From contig OX243822.1 in assembly GCA_945859605.1 (NCBI GenBank), forward strand, positions 8,682,725 to 8,746,724: DNA of 64,000 nt, given 5' to 3'. Below the pieces are notes generated by a model. It ran no database searches. It worked only from the letters and a program-made list of their open reading frames with translations, and was not told the origin of the DNA. Positions within the stretch are counted from its first letter, which is position 1; each line of letters opens with the position of its first letter. The DNA is from Lumbricus rubellus. Lineage: Eukaryota; Annelida; Clitellata; Crassiclitellata; Lumbricidae. Below are positions 1 through 11,100 of this stretch, piece after piece. The position numbers and the translations under genes are program-made.

Positions 1-74
1 CAGATATTATCATAACTATAATTGTTTCAATATATTTTCATTCAAAGTCATCGCCATCATCTTTCCGTCGTAGT

Positions 75-1080
<1,006 letters not shown>

Positions 1081-1400
1081 CTGAACCACCCCTCATCTTT
1101 TTCTCCCCTTCCAGCTCTTGCCCCTCCTCCTCCTCCTCGTCTTCATCCTCTTCCTCCTTTTCCTCTAATTTCTCCCATCTTCCTTCTAATCCTTCAGATG
1201 CTTTTTCAAATCCCCTAACTCTCTCTCTTCTCCTCTTCCATATTCTCCTCCTTCTCCTCTATCTTTCCACCAATTTCTCCGCCTCATCCTCATGCTCATC
1301 ATTCGTCCTCTGTTCATCCTCTCTTCCGTCTCCTCCTTCCCTCCTCATCTACCCCCCCCCCCCCGCTTCCTCCTTCCTCCGCCTTCTCCTTCACATCTCC
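1081..1400. repeat. Pyrimidine-rich low-complexity tract
   Basis: Almost entirely C and T (CTT/CCT runs) with a C12-14 run near 1354. Purine-rich on the other strand. Open frames here are compositional. Confidence 0.85.
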
Positions 1401-1588
1401 TGTCAGCCTCCGAAGCCGAAAAGCCGAAAGATGTCTGTCAGTCCACGGATTGAAAATCGTTCATACGTGAAAACCAGATCAATTTCCTCCAAACTCCATA
1501 GGTCAATATGATATGTACTATATAGGATTATTTAAATATATATATATATATATATGCGACATAATTATATATGCATGTATATATATGG

Positions 1589-2900
1589 CGAAGGAGGAGA
1601 AGGAGGAGGGGAGAAGGAAGTGGAAGAAATGGAAGAAAAGGAGAAAAGAGGAGAAATGGAAGAGGAGGATAAATTGGAAAAAATATAGGAGGAGGAAAAA
1701 GAAAAAGAAGAGGATGGAAAATAGAAAACGAATAAAAATGGATGAGGAATAGGAAGACAAGGAAGATATGGAAGACGAGGAAGAACATTGAGGGAAAATG
1801 GGAGGATGAGGAGGAGGAGAAGGAGGAGGAGGAGAAAGAGCGTCAGGGCTGCTTTTAATGAATTTTTAGAACTGCACAACATATTCTTTCCATTTCCATC
1901 CTCCATGCAAAATTACTTCCAATCGGAAAGCGGCCTATTTGCTAGTTTTAGCTGTACAAAAGTGCTTCTACGACTGCACAAATCCATTTAGAACTGCACA
2001 TTTTGTGTAGGCCTACAAGTTACAACCTCACGTTAAAAAAGCCCTGAAGAGCGTGGTAAAAGATTGAAAATGAAAGAACAGTAGGAGTCTGAGACGGGAA
2101 TAGAAGAGGAGGAGAAAAGAGAAGAAAAGTAGGAGGAGAAAGAACAGTAAGAGGGGAAAATGGAAGAGAAACATGGGTGGAAGAAGAAGAGTATGGAAGA
2201 TGAGAAGAAAATTAAGGAGCAATAGGAAATGCACGTTTGAAATGGAAGAGAATGAGAAAAGGGAAGAAATGCATAGGAGGAGAAGGAAGACGTGAAAAAG
2301 GAGGGGAAAATGGAAGAGAAAATTGGTGGAAGAAGAAGAGTATGAAAGAGGAGAAGAAAATCAAGGAACAGTAGCAAATGCACATTTGAAATGGGAAAGA
2401 AGGAGAATAAGGAAGAAAATAAGAGGAGAAGAAAGACATGGAAGAGGAGGGGAAAATGGAAGAGAAAATTGGTGGAAGAAGAAGAGTATGAAAGAGGAGA
2501 AGAAAATCAAGGAACAGTAGCAAATGCACATTTGAAATGGAAAAGAAGGAGAATAAGGAAGAAAAAAGGTGAGAAAGAAGACATGGATGAGGAGGAGGAG
2601 GAGGAGGAGGAGGAGGAGGAGGAGGAGGAGGAGGAGCAGGAGGAAGAGGAGGAAGAGGAGGAGGAGGGGAAAATGGAAGAGGAATGGGAGAAAGAGGAGA
2701 GTGGGAAAAGGAGGAGGAGGAGGAGTAGAAACTTGAAATGGAAGAGAACTTAGAGAAGGAGAATAGCCTAAGGACGAATATAAGAGGAGAAGGAAGACAT
2801 GGAAGAGGATGGGAGAATGGAAGAGAAAGAGGAGGAAGAAGTGGAATGGAAATTGAAAGTGGAGGAAGAAAATATGCACGAGGACGAGGAGGAATAGGGG
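1589..2900. repeat. Polypurine tract (GGA/GAA), ~1.3 kb, internally duplicated
   Basis: More than a kilobase of G/A-only or near G/A-only sequence, interrupted by a hAT-like MITE at 1844-2046. Within it a block of about 150 bp is duplicated: the same 60-odd bases occur near 2329-2397 and 2475-2540, with a related copy near 2184-2240. A pure GAG array lies at 2587-2670. All open frames are low-complexity (Lys/Glu/Arg or Phe/Leu/Ser). Confidence 0.9.
1844..2046 (+). mobile_element. hAT-like MITE, family 1, copy 1
   Basis: 203-bp element starting CAGGGCT and ending AGCCCTG, flanked by a perfect 8-bp target-site duplication AAGAGCGT (1836-1843 and 2047-2054). CAGGG ends with 8-bp duplications are typical of hAT transposons. 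It has no coding capacity. Five more copies lie at 26700, 30340, 42841, 47453 and 53131. This copy carries a TAGGCCTA insertion at 2008-2015. Confidence 0.9.
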
Positions 2901-3205
2901 CGTGAGAGCGACGACAGGATATTGGATGAATCTGACCCCTTGAGGGGCAAGAGCGTCAAAGGGTTAATTAACCCGTCGCTGCACATAAACGCCTGCAGCG
3001 GTACGTAAATTCTTACACGGACTACTGACGAAATTAAAAGCGAGCGTCTGCATGGGCTTCTGAAAAGATAGTTTATTGGGGAAACAGCAAATAAATTTTG
3101 ATGGAACACAATCTTTGCTCAGAACACGATGCGTGTCTTTACATTACAAGTTACCATAGGAACGTAAATTAAGGACGTTTACATTATTCAATTCATCGTG
3201 TAGAT
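2901..3205. other. No recognised feature
   Basis: About 300 bp of apparently single-copy sequence between the purine tract and the ATTC array. No splice-supported exon or RNA gene was seen. Confidence 0.5.
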
Positions 3206-3520
3206 TCATTCATTTGTTCATTCATTTGTTCATTCATTCATTCATTCATTTGTTCATTCAATCATTCATTCGTTTGTTCATTCAGTCATTTATTCATTTG
3301 TTCATTCATCCATTCATTCATTCATTCATTCATTTATTCATTCATTCATTCATTCATTCATCCATCCATCCATCCATTCATTCATTCATTTGTTCATTTG
3401 TTCATTCATTCGTCCGTTCATTCATTCATTAATTCATTCACTAATTCATTCAGTTGTTCATTCATTCATCCATTCATTCGTTCATTCATTCATTCATTCA
3501 TTCATTTGTTCAGTCAGTCG
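3206..3520. repeat. (ATTC)n tetranucleotide array
   Basis: Imperfect CATT/TCAT repeat with TTTG and CGTT variants, about 315 bp. The Phe-Ile-His repeat frames are by-products. Confidence 0.95.
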
Positions 3521-4098
3521 CTCGGTCGGAAAATAAGTAGAAAAGCGAACGAAATATAATAGCAAGTCAGCCGAAAAGTAGGGAAGTCAGCGAATAGCCA
3601 AGAAGTCTATAGGGAATTATTCAGTCAATCAATCACTAAATATATATCGTTCAATAAATCAACTAGTTCTTCAATCAATCATATAATTAAATCAGGTAGT
3701 CAATCAATCAAGCGACGTGAATAAGAAGAAGAAGAGGTCCAGACTTGGCGACAGTATGTCGAAGATGACGAAAACTAATAATTCGAGTGGCGTCCGGGAG
3801 AGACATTGTCATCGAGCGGCCAACATGATGGATGAATGGATGGACGGACGGATGGATGGACGGAGGAACTCCCTCCCGCTAATCAGTACATCCAGGAAGC
3901 AGATGGACTAGGCTGATTCGTAACATGATGTAACGACGGCAAAGATGATGATGATGATGATGACTATGATGACGACGATGACGATGATGATGATAACAAC
4001 AATTGGCAGCCGATTTGATCATAGTAGGCTATAGTTATTGGGAGTATGTACATATGCGAGTATGTGCATACGTATGTAGCCTATATGTGTGTATATGC
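3521..4098. other. Mixed low-complexity sequence, no gene
   Basis: Contains short AATC, GGAT (about 3828-3865) and GAT/GAC (about 3945-3990) microsatellites. No exon was recognised. Confidence 0.6.
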
Positions 4099-4418
4099 AT
4101 GTATGTATGTATGTATGTATGTATGTATGTATGTATGTATGTATGTATGTATGTATGTATGTATGTATGTATGTATGTATGTATGTATGTATGTATGTAT
4201 GTATGTATGTATGTATGTATGTATGTATGTATGTATGTATGTATGTATGTATGTATGTATGTATGTATGTATGTATGTATGTATGTATGTATGTATGTAT
4301 GTATGTATGTATGTATGTATGTATGTATGTATGTATGTATGTATGTATGTATGTATGTATGTATGTATGTATGTATGTATGTATGTATGTATGTATGTAT
4401 GTATGTATGTATGTATGT
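4099..4418. repeat. (GTAT)n array, ~80 uninterrupted copies
   Basis: A near-perfect 320-bp tetranucleotide array. The Met-Tyr-Val-Cys and Ile-His-Thr-Tyr frames across it are artefacts. Its perfection suggests recent expansion. Confidence 0.98.
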
Positions 4419-4432
4419 TTGCATGTGAGTGG

Positions 4433-4568
4433 GGGAGTTTTGTCCGGGGGGGTTTTATACCGGGGGGTTTTGTTTGGGGGGGTTTTGTCCGGGGGTTTTG
4501 TCCGGGGGTTTTGTTCCGGGGGTTTTGTCCGGGGGTTTTGTCCGGGGGGTTTTGTCCGGGGGGGTATT
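4433..4568 (+). repeat. G-rich minisatellite, unit ~13-15 bp
   Basis: About nine tandem copies of a GGGGGTTTTGTCC-type unit. Each unit carries a run of four to seven G, so four consecutive units satisfy the basic G-quadruplex pattern on this strand. It directly abuts the GTAT array. Confidence 0.9.
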
Positions 4569-4930
4569 GTCCTGCTCCCATAGTTATTATCCTAATTTAA
4601 GACACAATGGTAAATGTAATCCTTCAGAAATTAAAGGCATTTGAAATGGAATAGCATTTTCTATAATTATAGCAACAACAGAAACAGTAAAAGCAGCGTT
4701 ATTGAGATGGAAAATTATAGAAACGTTAGCGGTCAAGCAGGCCCAGCGGCGCCGCCAGGATTTTTTTTTCTGTACGCACAACTTGCACAAAATAATATGA
4801 AGCGAACAGCGATCGATACGAGCTTATATATATATATATATATGTATATATTATGTATGTATATACCGTATATGCCTACTGGCAATTATGAGGTATCACC
4901 AGCATAAGCTTTTTGTTCCCTTTTGGGTAT
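4569..4930. other. No recognised gene; short AT microsatellite
   Basis: Apparently unique sequence with a TA run near 4826-4845. Confidence 0.5.
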
Positions 4931-4936
4931 ACGCAT

Positions 4937-5215
4937 ACAGTGGCGGCGCCAGGATTTCAGCTTTGGGGGGGGGCTGAAGCCCCAAGCCCAACTGGAACAT
5001 TTTTATGTGGCGCCGAAGGCGCGAAGCTGCAAGTGCCGAAGGCACGAAGCCCATACCGACTAGGGGGTCTGGGGGAGCGCCGTAAGTTCCCCAGCGGGGT
5101 CTGGGGCGGAGCCCCAGCCGCCAAAGCATTTTTAGCTCTGTTGACCTCAACTTGAGCCCTTTTTAGGCTCTTTTTTGCCAGCTATTTATGAACGATAAAA
5201 TCATGAAAACTTAAA
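4937..5215 (+). repeat. Dispersed GC-rich repeat, copy 1
   Basis: A GC-rich block with short self-complementary pieces (gggctgaagcccc, ggggcggagcccc) ending in an AT-rich tail with ATGAACGATAAA. A homologous copy follows at 5250-5905. No coding potential was recognised; the open frames are compositional. Confidence 0.75.
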
Positions 5216-5249
5216 TAAGATGTCGTTTGTAGGGGGTTTTACGGGTACA

Positions 5250-5905
5250 ATCAGTGGCGGAGCCCGGATTTCAGGTTTGGGGGCTGAAATCCCAGGCCCT
5301 TCCTCCCAGGAACGGAAGTAGAATATTTTTCTTAAGGGCGGTAATTTTGCATGCGCTGGAGACGCGAAGCTGCAAGTGCCGAATGCACGAAGGTCATACC
5401 GACTAGGGGGCCTGGGGGAGCGTCGTAAGCTCCCCCAGCCAGGGCCGGATTAAGCAGTGTGGGGGCCCTGTTCGGGAAATTTGTGGGGGCCCTGTTCGGG
5501 AAATTTGTGGGGGCCCTGTTCGGGAAATTTTGCGGATATTCTTTTTTTTAGTCATCTGGCGAAATTTTTCGGGAAAATTATACCATTTCATCCGCCTAAA
5601 AGTTGACCTTTTTTTAGTCATCTGGCGACATTTTCGGGAAAATAGTCGTTTGGTCGAAAATTGCTCCTAATTTTTTTTTGCACATTTGTGGGGCCCCCTA
5701 AAGTGTGGGGGCCCCTGTTCGGCCGAACATGTTGAACATGCCTAAATCCGGCCCTGCCCCCAGCGGGGTCTGGGCACGGCCGACTAATTTAGTCGGCCGT
5801 GGTCTGGGGCGGAGCCCCAGAAACCAGCGCGTTTTTCGTTGTTGACATCGACAGGAGCGCGTTTCAGGCTAATGTTTGCTAACTGTTTATGAACGATAAA
5901 GTCAT
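5250..5905 (+). repeat. Dispersed GC-rich repeat, copy 2, split by a MITE
   Basis: Second copy of the preceding repeat, with the same landmarks: a pieced GC-rich head, then the GGGGCGGAGCCCC block and the ATGAACGATAAA tail. It is interrupted by the element at 5440-5756, so that insertion is younger than this copy. Confidence 0.75.
5440..5756 (+). mobile_element. hAT-like MITE, family 2
   Basis: 317-bp element with inverted ends CAGGGCCGGATT / AATCCGGCCCTG and a perfect 8-bp duplication CCCCCAGC (5432-5439 and 5757-5764). It contains three tandem copies of a 25-bp unit (gggggccctgttcgggaaat). There is no transposase. Confidence 0.92.
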
Positions 5906-6439
5906 GAACTTTTTGGGAATTTCCACATAGCAATAATAGCATTTTGGGGCTTGGGCTGTCGTCTTTTTACTAATTAGCTCATCATTTCAATGCTGAAAGT
6001 TGTGGATTATGACTTCAAAAGTGTCCCCTTGTAGGCCATTGTTTAAATTTTGGATATCAGCACTTTAATGGTAGGCTAACATTTTAAGCTGTCATCTCAA
6101 CAAATATCTCATAATTATTTTATTGCTGAAAGAAATGGTTTATGAGTTCAATAATGGTCCTCCACGTTGTATAAATTATTGAATGCCACACTGCAAAGGT
6201 ATACCAGTTTTGCTGTCGTCCTAGCAAAATTGTTCATGATGGATAAACAGTAGATAACACTCTAGAAATTTATACTGACATTTTTTAGATATTTTTGAAA
6301 TATTGAAATACCACAAACTTCGGGGTCTCGTGGACCGTCATCTGGCTCCCAAGTCTCCGCCCATGACTGCTGGCGCTAAATTAACACCCATTTCCCTATG
6401 AATAGTTGTGTAGGACTACCCGCGTATAGCCCCTCAGAA
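5906..6439. other. No recognised gene; remnant of dispersed repeat
   Basis: AT-rich sequence related to the interior of the element at 6440-6771 (shared 'gcattttagggtgtc'-like phrases). No exon was seen. Confidence 0.5.
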
Positions 6440-6771
6440 CAGTGTTTAATCTAGTCCCCCTCCTCTGGGGGGGAAATCAGATTTCTGGGGGGGAAGACAA
6501 TCGAGCGTCCGAAGGACGCTCGTGAGGCGCGTAGCGCTGAGAGGGAGAGGGGTATGGGGAGGGGGATGTGCCCCCTCCCCATCAGAAACTTTTTGAATTT
6601 TCACATTGTAATGGCAGCATTTTAGGGTGTCATCTTAACAAAATAGCTGTACTTTTTCAGAGCCTCATCAGAAACTTTTTGAATTTTCATATTGCAATGG
6701 CAGCATTTTAGGGTGTCAATCCTGGGGGGGGGGAATATTCCCCCCCCCAGAGACGTCTAGATTAAACACTG
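6440..6771. mobile_element. Short inverted-repeat transposon with 9-bp duplication
   Basis: 332-bp element with perfect 15-bp ends CAGTGTTTAATCTAG / CTAGATTAAACACTG, flanked by CCCTCAGAA on both sides (6431-6439 and 6772-6780). The interior holds two copies of a ~58-bp AT-rich segment and G/C runs. It is non-coding. The superfamily is uncertain; the duplication length fits MULE-type or hAT-type insertion. Confidence 0.9.
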
Positions 6772-6889
6772 CCCTCAGAAGGCCGGCCGGACATGGTGCA
6801 CATAACATCATCACGGTCTGCGGCGCATTCTATTAGCATAAGCATCGACGCGCTAATGTAGCGAAATTCAAAATTGCTGTCCTTGTGAA

Positions 6890-7381
6890 TCTTAGTCCCT
6901 TCCTCCGCGAACCCGGACTCAACACCCTTCTCCCGCCAGCCCGGACTCACACCGGGCCAAACCTCAGTCCCCTTCCTCCGCCAGCCAGGACTCACACCGG
7001 CCGAACCTCAGCCCCTTCCTCCGCCAGCCAGGACTCACACCGGGCCAAACCTCAGCCCCCTTCCTCCGCCAGCCAGGACTCACGCCGGTCCGGACCTCAG
7101 TCCCCTTGCCCCCGCGCAGACCTCAGCCCCCCCCCGCCACCTCGGACCTCCAGCCCCTTCCCCCCGCTAGCCCAGGTTCAGACTGGTCCGGATCTCAGCC
7201 CCTTTCTCCGCCAGTTCAAACCCTCCAGTCCTCTTCCCTCTTCCAGACCCGTCCGGACCTCAGACCGGTCGGTACCTCAACCCCCTGGTCCGCCATCGCG
7301 GATCTCTGCTTCTTTCCCCCCGCCAGACCGGTTCTCAGACCGGCCCGGACCTCAGCCCTCTGTCCCCTGCAGCTCCATTAG
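6890..7381. repeat. GC-rich minisatellite, unit ~45-55 bp
   Basis: Degenerate tandem repeat built around phrases such as CTTCCTCCGCCAGCC and GGACTCACACCGG. A long Pro/Ser-rich frame runs through it with no splice context or second conserved feature. I treat it as repeat rather than as a protein gene. Confidence 0.8.
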
Positions 7382-8055
7382 GGTATAAATAAGAGGACTG
7401 TGTGCATGTTTAATTGCTAATATTGAGTCGCAGAGAGAATCACTTTCCGAGAGTCGAGCCCAGTCGCAATTGAAATCTCACATGTGAGTCGATGTATGAC
7501 CGTCCGCCGCAGTTGAGGTCCGAAAGCAAGATAATAATAACTTTTAAGCCGATACATGGAGATTCATTGCTTTTCGCTTTGGGATGAGGCTGAGTCACAT
7601 TTAGGGGCTTAGCCCCCCCCTAACCCCTCATCTGGTGCCGCCAATGGCATAAGCATCTACACTTTGATAATATAGTTGATTTCGTTTCCGTTGGTCATTG
7701 TCTAGTTTCCTTATTACGAAGCAAGCCAGTTACATTTTACCTATTTATAAGAAGCCTATAGAGCCTAGCCGGTGTAGGTCTAAACTCAAAAGGCTTCAAA
7801 TTATAACCCCCTCCTAAACACTACCCCCCCCCCCTCAGCAAACTAATTTGCATCAATCATCGCATTTATTGGACTAAAAATATAATATTTCACGCGTTAA
7901 TTCTTTAATTTACAATTTGTAAAAAAAAATTTTTGGGCCTTTTCGCGCTGTACGCACTTGCGTACGTGCGTACGCCTAACGGCGCCCCTGAGCAGGCCTA
8001 TTATTATGCCAATTCTATTGTTTCTATGCAAATCATTCCTGCTTTGTCCAATCAG
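7382..8055. other. Upstream flank or intron of the Ig gene; no exon identified
   Basis: The first recognised Ig exon begins with two bases of a split codon, so at least one coding exon lies upstream. I could not identify a signal-peptide exon here or further upstream. Confidence 0.5.
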
Positions 8056-8186
8056 GATCTACCGACCTTCGACTCGTGTCTGGTCACAGTGACACGACCG
8101 TGACCCCGGGTCAAAAGGTCACGCTCAACTGTACGATCGCTGGAAGTGGGTGGAACTATTTCTTCCATCAAGTCATCTGGTACAAG
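8056..8186 (+). CDS. Ig gene exon 1 (first seen): Ig1 N-terminal half
   Basis: Acceptor ATCAG, donor AAG|GTACAA. Encodes the A-C strands with the first Cys (KVTLNCTIAG) and the core Trp (VIWYK). Begins with two bases of a split codon and ends in phase 0. Confidence 0.85.
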
Positions 8187-11100
8187 GTACAATGTACTTG
8201 CGTCGCCGTATACCTATAAGCCTATCCTTGCCTTATCCTACTTCAACTTCATTTGGTATTACCTGGTTTTCAATCAATCAATCAACTAATCAACCAATCA
8301 ATCAATCAAAATATTTTATTTCTTCTTCTTCTTCTTTACGTTCTCTGCCAAGTGGCAGGTCCAAACGTCCAATGTTTCCACTTTTAACGCTGTTGTGCTA
8401 TGTCCTTCAGTTCTCTGTATCCCTCTTCCATCATCCCGTCCAGCAGTTTTTGTCTAGGCCTTCCTCTGCACCGCTTTTCTTCCAATCTTCCTTCAATTAA
8501 TTCTTTCTGCAGCATTTCTACGCCCAGATTAAAGACAAAATAAATCATATCGTATCTTATCTGTCTTGCCTTAAACTTGTCTTATCTTGTCTTATCTTGT
8601 CTTATCTTGCCTCATCTTGCCTCATCTTGCCTCATCTTGCCTCATCTTGCCTTATCTCGCCTTTTCTCGCCTTATAAGCTATCTTGCCTTATCTTGCACT
8701 GTCTGTCTGATCAGGTCGTGAACGACATGACCGACATGCAGATCAACACAGGAGCAGTGATTGCTGATCCGTTTGATACAACTCATCGGATCCACACTGA
8801 ACCACAGACGAATCACAACGATCCAAAGAATTGCACCGTCTACATGCCACTCACCATCACCAGTCAGCAGTTATTTATTTATTTATTTATTTGTTTATTT
8901 AAATATTTATTTATTTGTTTGTTTATTTGTTTATTTTTTATATTTATATTTATTTACTTATTTATTTATTTGTTTGTTTATTTTTTTATTTATATTTATT
9001 TACTTATTTAGCCTATATATATATTTATTTTTATCTTTTATTTATTTATTTATTTGTTTATTTTTATACATTTATTAATCTATTTATATACATTTATTTA
9101 TTTACTTACTTATTTATTTTTGCATTTGCTATAGCGCTCCTTCACGCTCGCTACTCAGAGGTGCTCCCGACTACTGCGCGGACACTGCATCGGAGCTTCA
9201 CACCGAAGCGCCCGAGCAATTGCGAGTGGATGACTTGCTCAGGATCCCAACGCGGCAACTTGAGGTAGATTCGAACCTGGAACTCTCCGGCTCCAAGGCG
9301 ACGAGCATACCCTGACACCACCCCACCCCATAATATATATTCGTTTAACCCTCGGGCTACCAGGGGGGTATCCACCCCCCCCCCCAGGTTTTCCAAAATC
9401 AAACTTTTTTCGTTAGGAATAAAATTTTGACGTTTTAGGTAGCTGTAGAGGATTCATTTGCACACATTTTGAGCTAAAATGTGTGATGATATACCATACC
9501 ATTCAAAAGTTATACCCGATATACCCGAGGCACCAGACGGGGTGGATACCACCCCCCTTAGATTATCGGCTGTATCTTATCCGTCCTTTGACATGAAGAA
9601 ACACCAATTACACCATTCTGTAGAGGGAATGTGGGGCTACATTTCCATGCTCAGTGAGTTGTCTTTGGACAACCGGAAGTGCTCAAAATAAATTAAAATA
9701 TATAAAAAGGTGTTTTATTTTCATAACATTTTCATGTTTTTCCTATTAAATATTATTCATAATTTATTTTTTAAGAGAAATAATTTATGTCATTCTATAG
9801 AGGGCATTTAGGGCTATTTTTTGATACCAATTAATATGACATTTGATGACCGGAAGTGCTCAAAATAAATTTAAATGTGTGAAAATGTTGGGTTTTTTAC
9901 AACGCAAACCGATAAGTCTGCGTAAACGTTTTTCAGCATGTTTTACATGTTTTTTCTCTTTTTATTGTAACTAAAACTAACTTATTACTAGTTTTTATAG
10001 TTGAATATTGGACTTTATTATATGTAAACTATTTTTAATTAAATAAATTATGTTAAAAACACACAGAATCTAATATTTTTCTTATGCGAAAGTATACATT
10101 TTGTGGAATCGACGGGTGCCTACGGTAAAAATTCATAACTTCGGGTTGCTTTCATATATTTTAAACCTAAATATACCATTTTGTGCAGAAATGAATGCTG
10201 AATCCATAGGTGTATTACAAGTTATGATATCTCAAGCCAAACCTAAAATCCAGGGGGGGTGCTGCATAGAAGTTTTGCTATGGTCGGTCCGTCTTTCTGG
10301 AATAAGTTACCTATTAGTCTCCGTAATGAACTTCTTTGTCTTTCTTTGCCCCTTTTCCGCAAGCGTTTGAAAACCATTCTCTTTGATTATGGTTTGGTGT
10401 CAGGTCGGGAGCGCCTCTGAGGAGTTCTCTTGAAGTGGCGCTATATAAATGTTCGATTACAATTACAAAAAAATTACAATTACCCCCCCCCCCCCCCCCC
10501 TTGGTAGTCAGTGTTACAAAAAAGCTTGGTAGCCTGAGGGTTAATATGAATCTGGTTGAAAAGCCGCAACGCGGTTGACAATCCCGAAGCCCCAGTAAAA
10601 TTTTCTGGATAGTCTGAGATAGTGGATAGACATGCTTTGTAACCGGTTGCGGTTTGCCAACCGGATTGTTGAATAAAGGAAAATGATAATCATTACACGC
10701 CATGCCTTCAATCGTGGTAGACTGTAATGATTAATTATTATAGGTCTAATGGTTGAGTAGTGTAGAGTGTAGACGATTGTAAGAATGAACTCAAAGCGTA
10801 GCTTCATTCGACACCTTTAAAAAGCTTTTAATTGATCATAGAATATCGTCGAACTTTACGGTGTCAAATATCAAACTTACCATGGTCGAACTGACTATAA
10901 CACCACACTGTGGAATTCTTCTTTATAACAGGCATGGGCGGCTTTTCCTATAGGCTTTTTATTATTCGTTCTGCCTGTTGCTAACTCAAAATACGAATAT
11001 ACCAGAATTCTCGCATATATCGACCTAGGCCTATAAATACAGAAATATAATATAATCATTTTCTTCAATTTAACGCCTGCAAACGCACTGCGCTTTACAT

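Noticed and set aside
4003..4600. Met-Tyr-Val-Cys and Gly-Phe-rich open frames of up to 184 codons
   Set aside because: Created by the GTAT array and the following G-rich minisatellite.
6885..7388. 167-codon Pro/Ser-rich frame on the + strand
   Set aside because: Follows a degenerate ~50-bp GC-rich tandem repeat, with no splice context and no second line of evidence.
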